Assembly: GCA_049889815.1 (NCBI GenBank)
Contig: JBMHCR010000028.1
Coordinates: 14,944-78,943 of the forward strand
Source of the DNA: JBPOFY01 sp049889815
GTDB taxonomy: Bacteria; Verrucomicrobiota; Verrucomicrobiia; Opitutales; Coraliomargaritaceae
Direction of reading: 5' to 3'
DNA length: 64,000 nucleotides
A program made the translations under genes and the position numbers. The notes below the pieces were generated by a model, which had not been told where the DNA came from, made no database searches, and was given only the letters and a program-made list of their open reading frames with translations. Shown here one piece after another: positions 52,550 through 60,493 of the stretch (positions are counted from its first letter, which is position 1; the number at the start of each line of letters is the position of its first letter).

Positions 52550-53902
52550 TCAGTCTACAGGGTGGATTGGATGTGGACTTACCGGCACAGCGCTCACTTC
52601 GACAGGACGAATAGTCTGTAGCTTACTTTCCAATAGCGCGACCATCTCTTCGCCAAGAATATGTTCAACTGCGTCAGCATCACGATCGACGCGACTGGTC
52701 GCAACATCTGCATACTCAATCAAATACATTTCCCATAGACGGTGATTTCGAGTGACCCATGCCGCCGCCGACAAGCCCGACTCGGTGAGTAAAATCTGGT
52801 CCTCTAGTCCAAGCAACTCAATCAGACCCTCATCGTGTGCCGACCTCAAAAAACGTCTCAACTGTTTATCACTCCACGTTCGGCGACCACGAATTTGCCG
52901 AAATGGCACTGCGCGAATTTGCCCCACCCCTACGGGTACGCCATCTGCTTCGAGAATCTCATAAATTGCGCGCAACAAATGTTGGCGGCCGACGCTACGC
53001 TTCAACTCGAATTGACGCCGCGCTCGAATCAAGACGCCGCGCTCGAATCCAAACAACAGGCTCAAAACAAAAAAACCTGCACAGACCAACACGATCAAAG
53101 CACCCGCAGGAAGCCTTGGCACGAGAGCACTCACACTAGCCCCCAGCCAACCGCTCAACCCACCAATCATACCCGATAATATCAACATATGATCGAGCTT
53201 ATCCGTCCAAAAGCGTGCAGCGGCAGCCGGAATAATCAGAAACGCAATAATCAAGATTAACCCAACCGCTTGTAAGCCAACAGCGGTAACCATAGTCACC
53301 AGAGCCAAAAGCGACACATCCAAACGTTTAACTGGCCAGCCCTGCGCCGCTGCATAGGACTCATCAAAACACAACAGACGCAATTCCTTAAACAACAAGA
53401 TCGACAACACCAACACGCTCACTGTCACCAAAGTTAACAACCAAAAATCACTCAACACCATCGACGCTGTTTTGCCGTAGATGAACGACTCGAGACCCGC
53501 AGCCGAACCCGCTGGCATCTTGCTCGCCATCGTCAATAGCGCGACCCCAGCGCCAAAAAAGACCGATAATACAATTCCCATCGCCGCGTCATCCTTTATG
53601 CGCGATTGATTCCGAATAAACAGCACAGCTGCACAACCAAGCAACCCTGTCACTACTGCCCCAAGCATCAACAGTGGTAAGGATTTCCCGGACCCGCCAA
53701 GCAGGACGCTAAGCATAAACGCCAAGCACACACCAGGCAGCATCGCATGGGACAAGGTATCCCCAATCAAGGAGCGCTTACGCAGTAACAGAAAACCACC
53801 CATCAAACCACTCGCACAGCCTAACAACATAGTGCAAATCACCACCAACCGCGTGTTGTAATTACGCAGAAACAGCACTTCGATGATTTCGGAAAACTCC
53901 AT
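52550..53902 (-). CDS. ABC-3 metal permease with C-terminal MntR/DtxR-like domain
   Basis: A 450-residue fusion. Residues 1-290 are an ABC-3 permease (LRKRSLIGDTLSHAMLPGV, GLILIIAFLIIPAAAARFW). Residues 305-425 are a winged helix plus DtxR-family dimerisation domain. The metal site of MntR appears kept: His387 and Glu391 in NHRLWE, and Asp410, Glu413, His414 in DADAVEH. The junction (GFERGVLIRARRQFELKR) is Arg-rich and encoded by an exact 17-base repeat at 53014-53030 and 53033-53049 (19-base period). Such fused permeases occur in other PVC bacteria as far as I recall. It may sense Mn/Fe/Zn and gate or report on transport. Confidence 0.88.
   Translation of the reverse strand: MEFSEIIEVLFLRNYNTRLVVICTMLLGCASGLMGGFLLLRKRSLIGDTLSHAMLPGVCLAFMLSVLLGGSGKSLPLLMLGAVVTGLLGCAAVLFIRNQSRIKDDAAMGIVLSVFFGAGVALLTMASKMPAGSAAGLESFIYGKTASMVLSDFWLLTLVTVSVLVLSILLFKELRLLCFDESYAAAQGWPVKRLDVSLLALVTMVTAVGLQAVGLILIIAFLIIPAAAARFWTDKLDHMLILSGMIGGLSGWLGASVSALVPRLPAGALIVLVCAGFFVLSLLFGFERGVLIRARRQFELKRSVGRQHLLRAIYEILEADGVPVGVGQIRAVPFRQIRGRRTWSDKQLRRFLRSAHDEGLIELLGLEDQILLTESGLSAAAWVTRNHRLWEMYLIEYADVATSRVDRDADAVEHILGEEMVALLESKLQTIRPVEVSAVPVSPHPIHPVD
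53014..53049. repeat. 19-bp-period tandem duplication at the permease/MntR junction
   Basis: GACGCCGCGCTCGAATC occurs twice (53014-53030 and 53033-53049) with two bases between. Because 19 is not a multiple of three, losing one unit would shift the frame: the permease would then end GFERGVNSS-stop, and the TGA would overlap a TTG that could start the regulator domain (TTGA). Confidence 0.85.
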
Positions 53903-53912
53903 ATGCCAGCAA

Positions 53913-54407
53913 TTAAACTATCTGCTTATCATAAAATAGCGCGCGCCCCATTTTCGGATCGAGCTCATAACCATTGAATCCAAATCGCTGGTAAATCGAC
54001 TGAGCGCGCTCGTTGCCTTCCAGTACTTCAAGTGTGAGTTTACAGCAACCCAACTCACGAGCAATTATCTCAATAGACTCCAACAGCAACTTGGCAATAC
54101 CCCTACCACGAAACGCTTCAGCCACAACAAAGTCATGGATATTCAGAATCGGTCGACACGCAAAAGTTGAAAAACTTTCAAAGTTAACCGAGAGCCCCGC
54201 CGGAGATTCACCCACGAAGGCAAGCACACCATGAAAATTTTCACGCTCTAACAATGCATCCGGCAGCTGTTGCTTAACGAAATCGGATAACGCCTTGCCA
54301 CCTCCCATCACATCACATGCGTAAGTATCCATCAAACTGACTAGCGCCTCACGATGCTTTGCATTCGTGAGATCTATCCGCACGATCTCTACGTTTAAAC
54401 TTTCCAT
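53913..54407 (-). CDS. GNAT family N-acetyltransferase inside the metal-importer operon
   Basis: A 164-residue acetyl-CoA-dependent transferase. The GNAT fold is complete: LVSLMDTYACDVMGGG, HDFVVAEAFRGRGIAKLLL with the pyrophosphate-binding Q/RxxGxG/A loop (RGRGIA), and CCKLTLEVLEGNERAQSIYQ with FGFNGYEL near the end. Its substrate is unknown. It starts eight bases after the ATPase gene and ends ten bases before the first permease gene, so it is an integral part of the operon, an unusual place for a GNAT protein. Confidence 0.88.
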   Translation of the reverse strand: MESLNVEIVRIDLTNAKHREALVSLMDTYACDVMGGGKALSDFVKQQLPDALLERENFHGVLAFVGESPAGLSVNFESFSTFACRPILNIHDFVVAEAFRGRGIAKLLLESIEIIARELGCCKLTLEVLEGNERAQSIYQRFGFNGYELDPKMGRALFYDKQIV

Positions 54408-54415
54408 CAGGCAAG

Positions 54416-55195
54416 TTACTGTGATTTTGCCAACTTCTCTGCCGCTTCGGTAAACAGAGACAACTTACCTCCGTAGGTCTTGCGAAGATTCTCCGGTGTA
54501 AAGACCTCTGAAGTTGGACCATTGGCCACCACGCGCATATTCAGAAGCACTGTCCAATCAAAATACTGAGCCACAGTCGCCAAATCATGATGCACGGCCA
54601 AGCAGGTTTTCCCGCTCGACTGCAGTTCTTTAAGAAGCTCAACAATTGCCCGCTCGGTTGCAGCATCCACTGCCGCAAATGGCTCATCCATGAAATAAAT
54701 ATCCGCGTCCTGCACCAAAGCACGAGCCAGGAAAGTGCGCTGCTGTTGACCACCGGACAGCTGGCTTATTTGACGGTGAGCGTAATCCTCAAGACCGACT
54801 CGTTCCAAAGCCTGCATTGCTAACGCTTTCGAGCGTTTATTTACACGACGAAACCAGCCTAGCTTGCTGTAGGTTCCCATCGCGACTACATCAAGCGCAC
54901 TTACTGGGAAGTCCCAATCCACACTCTCTCGCTGAGGCACATACCCGACACGCTGGCGCGCTTTTTTGTAAGAGGCACCATAGATGCAAACCTCGCCCGA
55001 AGAACGCGGAATCAAATCCATACATGCTTTTAGCAGCGTGCTCTTCCCCGCACCATTCGGTCCCACGATACCAACCAAGCTCCCCTCAGGGATCGATAAA
55101 TCAACATCCCAAACAACTGGCTTCCGATGATACGCTACCGTAAGATCGCGAACCACTAGAGGCAGCTCTTTCATGCTTTGAAGATCTAAACTCAT
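54416..55195 (-). CDS. Mn/Zn-type ABC transporter ATPase
   Basis: Cytoplasmic ATP-binding subunit of the metal importer, 259 residues. Motifs: Walker A GPNGAGKST, Q-loop VPQRESVDWDFPV (the VDWDFP stretch is typical of Mn/Zn/Fe ABC-3 partners), signature LSGGQQQRTFLARAL, Walker B IYFMDEPFAAVD and switch VHHDL. Its start codon at 55195 overlaps the stop of the binding-protein gene by four bases, giving coupled translation. Specificity for manganese versus zinc cannot be read from the ATPase. Confidence 0.94.
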   Translation of the reverse strand: MSLDLQSMKELPLVVRDLTVAYHRKPVVWDVDLSIPEGSLVGIVGPNGAGKSTLLKACMDLIPRSSGEVCIYGASYKKARQRVGYVPQRESVDWDFPVSALDVVAMGTYSKLGWFRRVNKRSKALAMQALERVGLEDYAHRQISQLSGGQQQRTFLARALVQDADIYFMDEPFAAVDAATERAIVELLKELQSSGKTCLAVHHDLATVAQYFDWTVLLNMRVVANGPTSEVFTPENLRKTYGGKLSLFTEAAEKLAKSQ

Positions 55196-56184
55196 TGCGA
55201 TCGGAAGCCCTCCGCTTCGCCCCCCAAAGCGTTGGCAATTGTCGTCACATTGTGGTCAATCATGCCGATGTAGGTGCCTTCATACGTGCCGGCCTCGCCC
55301 ATAGCATCAGAAAACAGCGAACCGCCAATCACAACTTCGCGTCCACCCGCTCTGGCACCCTCAACCAACGCACGCACATTCTTGTCCGCAACAGATGTCT
55401 CCACGAAAACGGCCGGAATCTCCTGCTCTACAATAAAATCAACCAGCTCCTTCAAATCGCGAATCCCAGCTTCTGAATCGGTGCTGATTCCTTGAATCCC
55501 AAGCACCTCGATCCCATAGGCACGCCCCATGTACCTAAAGGCATCGTGAGCCGTGATTAAAACTCTTTGCTTCAAAGGAATCGATGCAATCGATTCCCGT
55601 GCATAGGCGTCCAGTGCCTCCAGCTTTTCAATATATCCTGCCGCATTTGCTTTGTAGGAAGACGCATTTTCCGAATCGAAAACCGACAAGGTCTCAGCGA
55701 CTAAAGAAACTGCCTGCTTCCAGGCACTCACATCCATCCACACGTGCGGATCTGTGTATTCGGAACCATCATCTTTTTCGATTAGATAATCAGTATCCTC
55801 TAGCACCAGCTCCGTCACCGCTGTAACAGGCTTACCATCGGAGGCAATCCGCACCAAGACATCAGTCATCTTACCTTCTAGCAAAAGACCATTGTAAAAA
55901 ACAATATCTGCTTCGCTCAATTTCACCACATCGCTGCGAGTCGGCCTATACAAATGCGGGTCCACACCCTCACCTATTAATCCTTCAACCTGCGCAAAAT
56001 CACCCGCAACCGTGCCCACGACGTCGGCAATCATTCCAACAGTGCATACTACTTTATATTTTTCGGTAGCGGTTTCATCGAGCGCTTCCACATCTCCGGC
56101 ATCGCTCTCAGCTTGGCAAGCCAGCAAAAACAGACTGTTGAGCAAGAACCCAATGTGGACAAATATAGATTTGTCAAATTTCAT
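55192..56184 (-). CDS. metal-binding lipoprotein of the ABC importer (ZnuA/MntA/TroA family)
   Basis: Cluster A-I solute-binding protein, 330 residues from the ATG at 56184 (MKFDKSIFVHIGFLLN); a longer frame to 56223 lies across the operator-like palindrome. The signal ends with lipobox LLAC. Expected ligands are seen: His in DPHLYRPTRSD, His in YTDPHVWMD, His in ITAHDAFRYM and an acidic residue in GGSLFSDAMG; the histidine-rich loop of true ZnuA proteins is absent, so manganese (or iron) is somewhat more likely than zinc. First gene of the five-gene operon. Confidence 0.9.
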   Translation of the reverse strand: MKFDKSIFVHIGFLLNSLFLLACQAESDAGDVEALDETATEKYKVVCTVGMIADVVGTVAGDFAQVEGLIGEGVDPHLYRPTRSDVVKLSEADIVFYNGLLLEGKMTDVLVRIASDGKPVTAVTELVLEDTDYLIEKDDGSEYTDPHVWMDVSAWKQAVSLVAETLSVFDSENASSYKANAAGYIEKLEALDAYARESIASIPLKQRVLITAHDAFRYMGRAYGIEVLGIQGISTDSEAGIRDLKELVDFIVEQEIPAVFVETSVADKNVRALVEGARAGGREVVIGGSLFSDAMGEAGTYEGTYIGMIDHNVTTIANALGGEAEGFRSQ

Positions 56185-56202
56185 ACTTTGAACAATCAAA
56201 GT
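56185..56202. promoter_or_regulatory. palindromic operator-like site at the start of the metal-importer operon
   Basis: ACTTTG-AACAAT-CAAAGT, a perfect 6-bp inverted repeat with a 6-base spacer, touches the first base of the start codon (56184). AACTTT/AAAGTT motifs occur again just upstream (56202-56219). It could be the site of a DtxR/MntR or Fur-type repressor. Confidence 0.5.
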
Positions 56203-56238
56203 TAGGAACTTTAAAAAAGTCAACAGAGATCAGAACAC

Positions 56239-56269
56239 AAAAAATGCCGAACGCTTGCGAGTCGGCATT
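56239..56269 (-). terminator. terminator of the pseudopilin gene
   Basis: On the minus strand AATGCCGA-N11-TCGGCATT with a T-run (TTTTTT) after it. It separates the pseudopilin gene from the metal-importer operon. Confidence 0.85.
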
Positions 56270-56297
56270 CAAAATTCGTTCGACTTTTGCGAGAGCA

Positions 56298-57062
56298 CTA
56301 CTCGCCCCAAATCCCGGCGTTTAAGCGAAAATGCTTGAGATTATTCGTCATATCTTCAGCCGCAAACCACTCCACATGACCATCCGCAAACAGATAGTGA
56401 CCGCCTCCGTTGTAGTGCGAGGGAGCGCCTGCCGTTCTCCAACCTGTCGACGGCCACAACCAGCTCTCTGCTGCACCATCGCGGTTGGATTCTGCGATCA
56501 CAACACACATTGCTGGTTTGAAGATCTCGTGCTGCATGGGCGGTAGGTCTGCAGGCGTAAGGACTTTTCTTGGGTGGGGTTTGTTCTTTGAATACCCCTT
56601 CACGATGTGGTAGTTAATTGCGTAGCTAGAGGTCTTGATTGAGTTTTTTGGATTGTATAATACATCGTTGCCTGGATCTTGAAAGACGGTCTTCGCTGGG
56701 GGAACAACCCAGCGGTAACCGCGTGGTTCCAACACTGTGTATTCAAGTTGCTCGGCTACCGCCTCCTGCCAGGTAAATTTACACCAATAAGGAGCACCGA
56801 AGGTGCCCCAAGCTGCTGGGAAACGTTGCGAACCGATCATTTTGGCCTGTTCGTTGGAGCTATCTGCGATGAACAAATTGATTCCAACACCGATCTGCCG
56901 GATATTGCTTGAGGAGTTTGCGGCATTTGCGGACTCCCTGACCTTGCCGACAGTAGGAATCAAAATTGTGGCCAAAATCGCAATAACTGCAATCACTGTT
57001 AACAACTCAATGATCGTGAACGCACGGAAGCGCGCGACAGGGGCGACAAACTTTGTTTTCAT
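56298..57062 (-). CDS. pseudopilin-like protein with type II/IV prepilin N-terminus
   Basis: A 254-residue protein with the class III signal: a short basic leader, then FTIIELLTVIAVIAILATIL (glutamate 5 of the mature helix present). A prepilin peptidase should cut before the FTIIEL phenylalanine and methylate it. The C-terminal part shows a conserved-looking HYLFADGHVEWF, the HxxxxDG type ending seen in many pseudopilins of Verrucomicrobia and Planctomycetes (the xcpT/DUF1559-like group). These genes are present in many copies in such genomes and are often solitary; here no secretion genes are near. Its role in secretion or a pilus is unproven. Confidence 0.88.
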   Translation of the reverse strand: MKTKFVAPVARFRAFTIIELLTVIAVIAILATILIPTVGKVRESANAANSSSNIRQIGVGINLFIADSSNEQAKMIGSQRFPAAWGTFGAPYWCKFTWQEAVAEQLEYTVLEPRGYRWVVPPAKTVFQDPGNDVLYNPKNSIKTSSYAINYHIVKGYSKNKPHPRKVLTPADLPPMQHEIFKPAMCVVIAESNRDGAAESWLWPSTGWRTAGAPSHYNGGGHYLFADGHVEWFAAEDMTNNLKHFRLNAGIWGE

Positions 57063-57149
57063 AAGCTGGGAAAAATAAAAAGCCGAAAACTACATGTTTC
57101 TAGTTAATAAAGTCAAGTTTTCATAATATTTTGACCAAATTATACAAGA

Positions 57150-57164
57150 GTAACCACTCGTTAC
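57150..57164. other. short palindrome in the pyrB upstream region
   Basis: GTAAC-CACTC-GTTAC lies 120 bases before pyrB in the 224-base gap between the pseudopilin and pyrB genes. It may be an operator or chance. Apart from this and a TTGACC box at 57131 I see no feature in the gap. Confidence 0.35.
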
Positions 57165-57286
57165 ATTCTTTACTCGTGTAATAATTGCAATTGTCTAGCG
57201 ACTGGTAGAATTTCTACTAGCTTTCTCGTTGCGCTTTAAAATTTAGCGTTCAGTTTTTGGTCGTCGGTGCGGAGTGAATCATCCCC

Positions 57287-58261
57287 ATGCACCCAAAAAA
57301 TATGAGCCAGACTTTATCTTGGAACCGGAAAGACTTGATCGACATCGAACCGCTCAGCCGAGCGGAGATCGAAACCATTTTTAGCGCTGCCAGCGGCTTC
57401 AAGCGCGCGATGGAGTCAGATGATAAAAAGCAGCCTTATCTCAACGGTCGCACGATTGTTAACCTATTCCTCGAACCGAGCACACGTACCCGCTTGGCCT
57501 TCGAAGTCGCCGCAAGCCGACTAAGTGCCGACACGATCACGGTCACCGGCGCCGCCAGTAGTCTTACCAAGGGCGAAACCTTGCGCGATACGGCACAGAA
57601 TATGGAAGCGCTGAAAGCGGACATGATTATCATGCGCCACTCCGCTTCCGGGGCGCCGCTCTATCTGAGCAAGGTCGTCGACATTCCTGTTATCAATGCC
57701 GGAGACGGAGCGCACTCACATCCAACACAAGCCCTGCTCGACTCCTTTACGCTGCTCGATAAATTTGGCAGTCTTAACGGCAAAGAGATTACTATCTTGG
57801 GCGATATTCTGTTCAGTCGTGTGGCGCGCTCCAACATTCTTTGCCTGCAAAAGCTGGGAGCGAAGGTCACCATTGCAGGTCCGAGCACACTGGTGCCTAA
57901 AGGGTTTGAAGCGATGGGTGCGACGGTGTGCCACGACTTGCAGAAGGCACTCGAAAATGCCGATGCTGTAATGCTGTTGCGGATACAACATGAGCGCCAA
58001 ACCTCAACACACTTTCCTTCGATCGGTGAATACACTAGCATGTTCGGTTTGAATAAGCAACGCGTCAAATGGCTCAAACCCGGGGCAATCATCATGCACC
58101 CTGGTCCGATCAATCGCGGAGTGGAGATCGACTCGGAACTAGCCGACTCCGACCAATCCGTAATTCTGGAACAAGTGACCAACGGCATAGTCGTGCGCAT
58201 GGCGGTCCTACACCTCTGCCACTGCTACCATAAAGGTGTACCCATCGAGTTGCCAAGCTGA
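57287..58261 (+). CDS. pyrB: aspartate carbamoyltransferase catalytic subunit
   Basis: Joins carbamoyl phosphate and aspartate in pyrimidine synthesis. The 324-residue protein carries the carbamoyl-phosphate site FLEPSTRTRLAFE, GDGAHSHPTQALLD, and the aspartate-loop HPGPINRGVEI. It is of the PyrB type that pairs directly with dihydroorotase in one message; pyrI was not seen. The ATG at 57287 has GGAG 13 bases upstream; a second ATG (57302) gives MSQTLSWNR and is also possible. pyrC follows 30 bases after the stop, with which it probably forms a complex or operon as in many bacteria. Confidence 0.96.
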   Translation: MHPKNMSQTLSWNRKDLIDIEPLSRAEIETIFSAASGFKRAMESDDKKQPYLNGRTIVNLFLEPSTRTRLAFEVAASRLSADTITVTGAASSLTKGETLRDTAQNMEALKADMIIMRHSASGAPLYLSKVVDIPVINAGDGAHSHPTQALLDSFTLLDKFGSLNGKEITILGDILFSRVARSNILCLQKLGAKVTIAGPSTLVPKGFEAMGATVCHDLQKALENADAVMLLRIQHERQTSTHFPSIGEYTSMFGLNKQRVKWLKPGAIIMHPGPINRGVEIDSELADSDQSVILEQVTNGIVVRMAVLHLCHCYHKGVPIELPS

Positions 58262-58291
58262 TCAACGTTTTAACCAAAAATTCAAAAATCG

Positions 58292-59587
58292 ATGAGTCAA
58301 ATACTTTGGATAACCGGCGGGCGTGTAATCGATCCTGCAAATGGTCGAGATACGATCGAAGATATTTTTTCCCTCGACGGCAAAATCGTCGACAGCCTTA
58401 GCGAGGCACAACAGGCAGACGCAACAAGAGTCGATGCCTCAGGGTTGGTAGTCGCCCCCGGACTCGTTGACATACACGTACATTTTCGCGACCCCGGGCA
58501 AACGCACAAAGAAGACATTCGCAGCGGCACTGAAGCCGCTGCTGCCGGCGGCTTTACCACAGTCGTTTGCATGCCGAACACCAGTCCGGTGTGTGACAAT
58601 GCGGGAACCATTCAACGAATCGTCGATAAAGTTAAGCGCAACGCAGTGATCAATGTTTACCCGACTGGTTGCCTGACAATTGGCATGCAGGGAGAAAGCC
58701 TCGCACCAACCGGACAACTAAAGAAAGCAGGAGTAGTTGCCGTGACAGATGACGGCCTTTGTGTACAGAGCAATGAGATCATGCGCCGCGCGGCGGAATA
58801 TGCTCAAATGTTTGATCTGCCGATCATGGATCATTGTCAGGATGCAAGCCTGACCGATGGTGCCGTAATGAACGAAGGTGAATGGTCACTACGTCTGGGT
58901 CTAAAGGGTTGGCCGAAAGCCGCTGAAGACATCATCGTTGCTCGCAACGTCATTCTTGCAGAAACCACCGGAGCGCACATCCACATGCAACATGTGAGCT
59001 CTGCAGCATCCGTCGACATACTGCGCCGTGCAAAAGACCGCGGGATCTCTGTCAGTGGCGAAGCGAGTCCACACCACATTGAATTTACCGACGCCTGCCT
59101 CGCAAACTACGACACGGCCTTTAAGATGAACCCGCCGCTTCGCACCGATAAAGACCGCGAAGCGCTTATTAAAGGCCTGTGCGACGGCACTCTGGATTGT
59201 ATTGCCACCGATCACGCCCCTCATACTGAAACCGAAAAAGACTGCGAATTTGACTACGCGCCCAATGGCATTATCGGCCTGGAAAATTCACTAGCTAGCT
59301 CCCTCGGCACACTCTACCACAGTGGCCGCCTTTCACTGAGCGAGGTCATTGCCTTGATGACTCATAAGGGCGCGGAGCTGTGTAAGCTCAATGCCGGCAC
59401 GCTTTCAACTGGAGCCCCTGCAGACATCTGCATTCTAGACCCGGATGAAGAATGGACGGTTGATCCTGAAAAATTCTTTAGCAAGTCACGCAATTGCCCT
59501 TGGAACGGTCAAACCCTAAAAGGCAAAGTCAAAGCGACTTACCTCGCGGGTAAACAGGTCTTTGACGGCACCTCGATCATTGCATAA
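58292..59587 (+). CDS. pyrC: dihydroorotase (PyrC, class I type)
   Basis: Cyclises carbamoyl aspartate to dihydroorotate. The 431-residue amidohydrolase has the zinc motif DIHVHFRDPGQTHKED, the second-site region MDHCQDASLTDG, QHVSSAASVDIL, and catalytic ATDHAPHTETEK. Class I dihydroorotases of this length are linked to pyrB, as here. It lies 30 bases downstream of pyrB and 12 bases upstream of the CPBP gene. Confidence 0.96.
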   Translation: MSQILWITGGRVIDPANGRDTIEDIFSLDGKIVDSLSEAQQADATRVDASGLVVAPGLVDIHVHFRDPGQTHKEDIRSGTEAAAAGGFTTVVCMPNTSPVCDNAGTIQRIVDKVKRNAVINVYPTGCLTIGMQGESLAPTGQLKKAGVVAVTDDGLCVQSNEIMRRAAEYAQMFDLPIMDHCQDASLTDGAVMNEGEWSLRLGLKGWPKAAEDIIVARNVILAETTGAHIHMQHVSSAASVDILRRAKDRGISVSGEASPHHIEFTDACLANYDTAFKMNPPLRTDKDREALIKGLCDGTLDCIATDHAPHTETEKDCEFDYAPNGIIGLENSLASSLGTLYHSGRLSLSEVIALMTHKGAELCKLNAGTLSTGAPADICILDPDEEWTVDPEKFFSKSRNCPWNGQTLKGKVKATYLAGKQVFDGTSIIA

Positions 59588-59599
59588 GCCGACACTCTA

Positions 59600-60475
59600 A
59601 TGGTTGGAGAAATCGACGCAGCAGCGCTCACCGCTTCATTTATAATCCTAGGGTTTCTCCTCCTGAGTACGATCTTGTGGATACGCCAAATTCAGCGCAC
59701 AAAGAACGAAGTAATTCCCGACGCAGAAGCACACCCTTGGAATCTATCATGGGTCGACTTTATGCTCTTTTTGTGTGCCGCCGTGGTCAGTGTAGCAGCC
59801 GTTCAAGCGATTGGCTTCACGCTGCTGAAGGATGATATCGAGGCAGCTGAAAACGAGTTGACCCCCGGTCTTGCCATTGCAGCAGTACTCTTTCTTCAGC
59901 TTCCGCTATTGGCTATTTTCTTTCTGGCACGCCGATTATTCCCAGCCATGTACGCATGCCGTCTCAACACACAAAGCTACAGTATCGGAGCTGCAATCAA
60001 GGAAGCGGTTCCTACGTTCATCATGTATCTTCCTTTGTTCTGGATCGTCTCCTTCCTATGGGGAAGCTTTCTAACAATACTTCAATCCATCGGACTGATC
60101 GAAGAATTTCCACCGCAACCACTCGTGCAAATCTTTCGGAGTGGTGGCGATCAGCTCATGATCGGCATCTTGGTTGTCTTCGCCGTAATGCTCGCCCCTT
60201 TTGTCGAAGAAATCATCTTTCGTGGCTGCATCTACCGCTTTTTAAAGAGCAAGACGACATTCTTCTTGGCGCAACTCATTAGCGGAATCGTGTTCTCGTT
60301 GATGCATGCAAACTTAATGTCCCTTGTCCCCTTGATCTTTGTGGGCATCATACTCGCGCGTGTCTATGAGAAATCAGGCAACTTATTGGTTCCAATATGT
60401 TTCCACGCCCTTTTCAATGGCTTCAATCTATTGATGCTCTACATTACCAGTCAATCTGCTATCCTTCCTCAGTAA
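59600..60475 (+). CDS. CPBP family intramembrane metalloprotease
   Basis: A 291-residue membrane protease of the CPBP (Rce1-like, ABI) family. The three family motifs are clear: APFVEEIIFRGCIYR (two catalytic glutamates and an Arg), SLMHANLMSL (His) and VPICFHALFNGF (His/Asn). Eight membrane helices are predicted by eye. The function in bacteria varies from peptide-maturation to immunity to bacteriocins; no peptide gene is near. It starts 12 bases after pyrC and is followed 18 bases later by the DAHP synthase gene, so it is in the same message. Confidence 0.9.
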   Translation: MVGEIDAAALTASFIILGFLLLSTILWIRQIQRTKNEVIPDAEAHPWNLSWVDFMLFLCAAVVSVAAVQAIGFTLLKDDIEAAENELTPGLAIAAVLFLQLPLLAIFFLARRLFPAMYACRLNTQSYSIGAAIKEAVPTFIMYLPLFWIVSFLWGSFLTILQSIGLIEEFPPQPLVQIFRSGGDQLMIGILVVFAVMLAPFVEEIIFRGCIYRFLKSKTTFFLAQLISGIVFSLMHANLMSLVPLIFVGIILARVYEKSGNLLVPICFHALFNGFNLLMLYITSQSAILPQ

Positions 60476-60493
60476 CTTTCAAATCGACTACCC

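Noticed and set aside
60476..60493. Leader peptide or attenuator before the DAHP synthase gene
   Set aside because: Only 18 bases separate it from the CPBP gene; no room and no hairpin.
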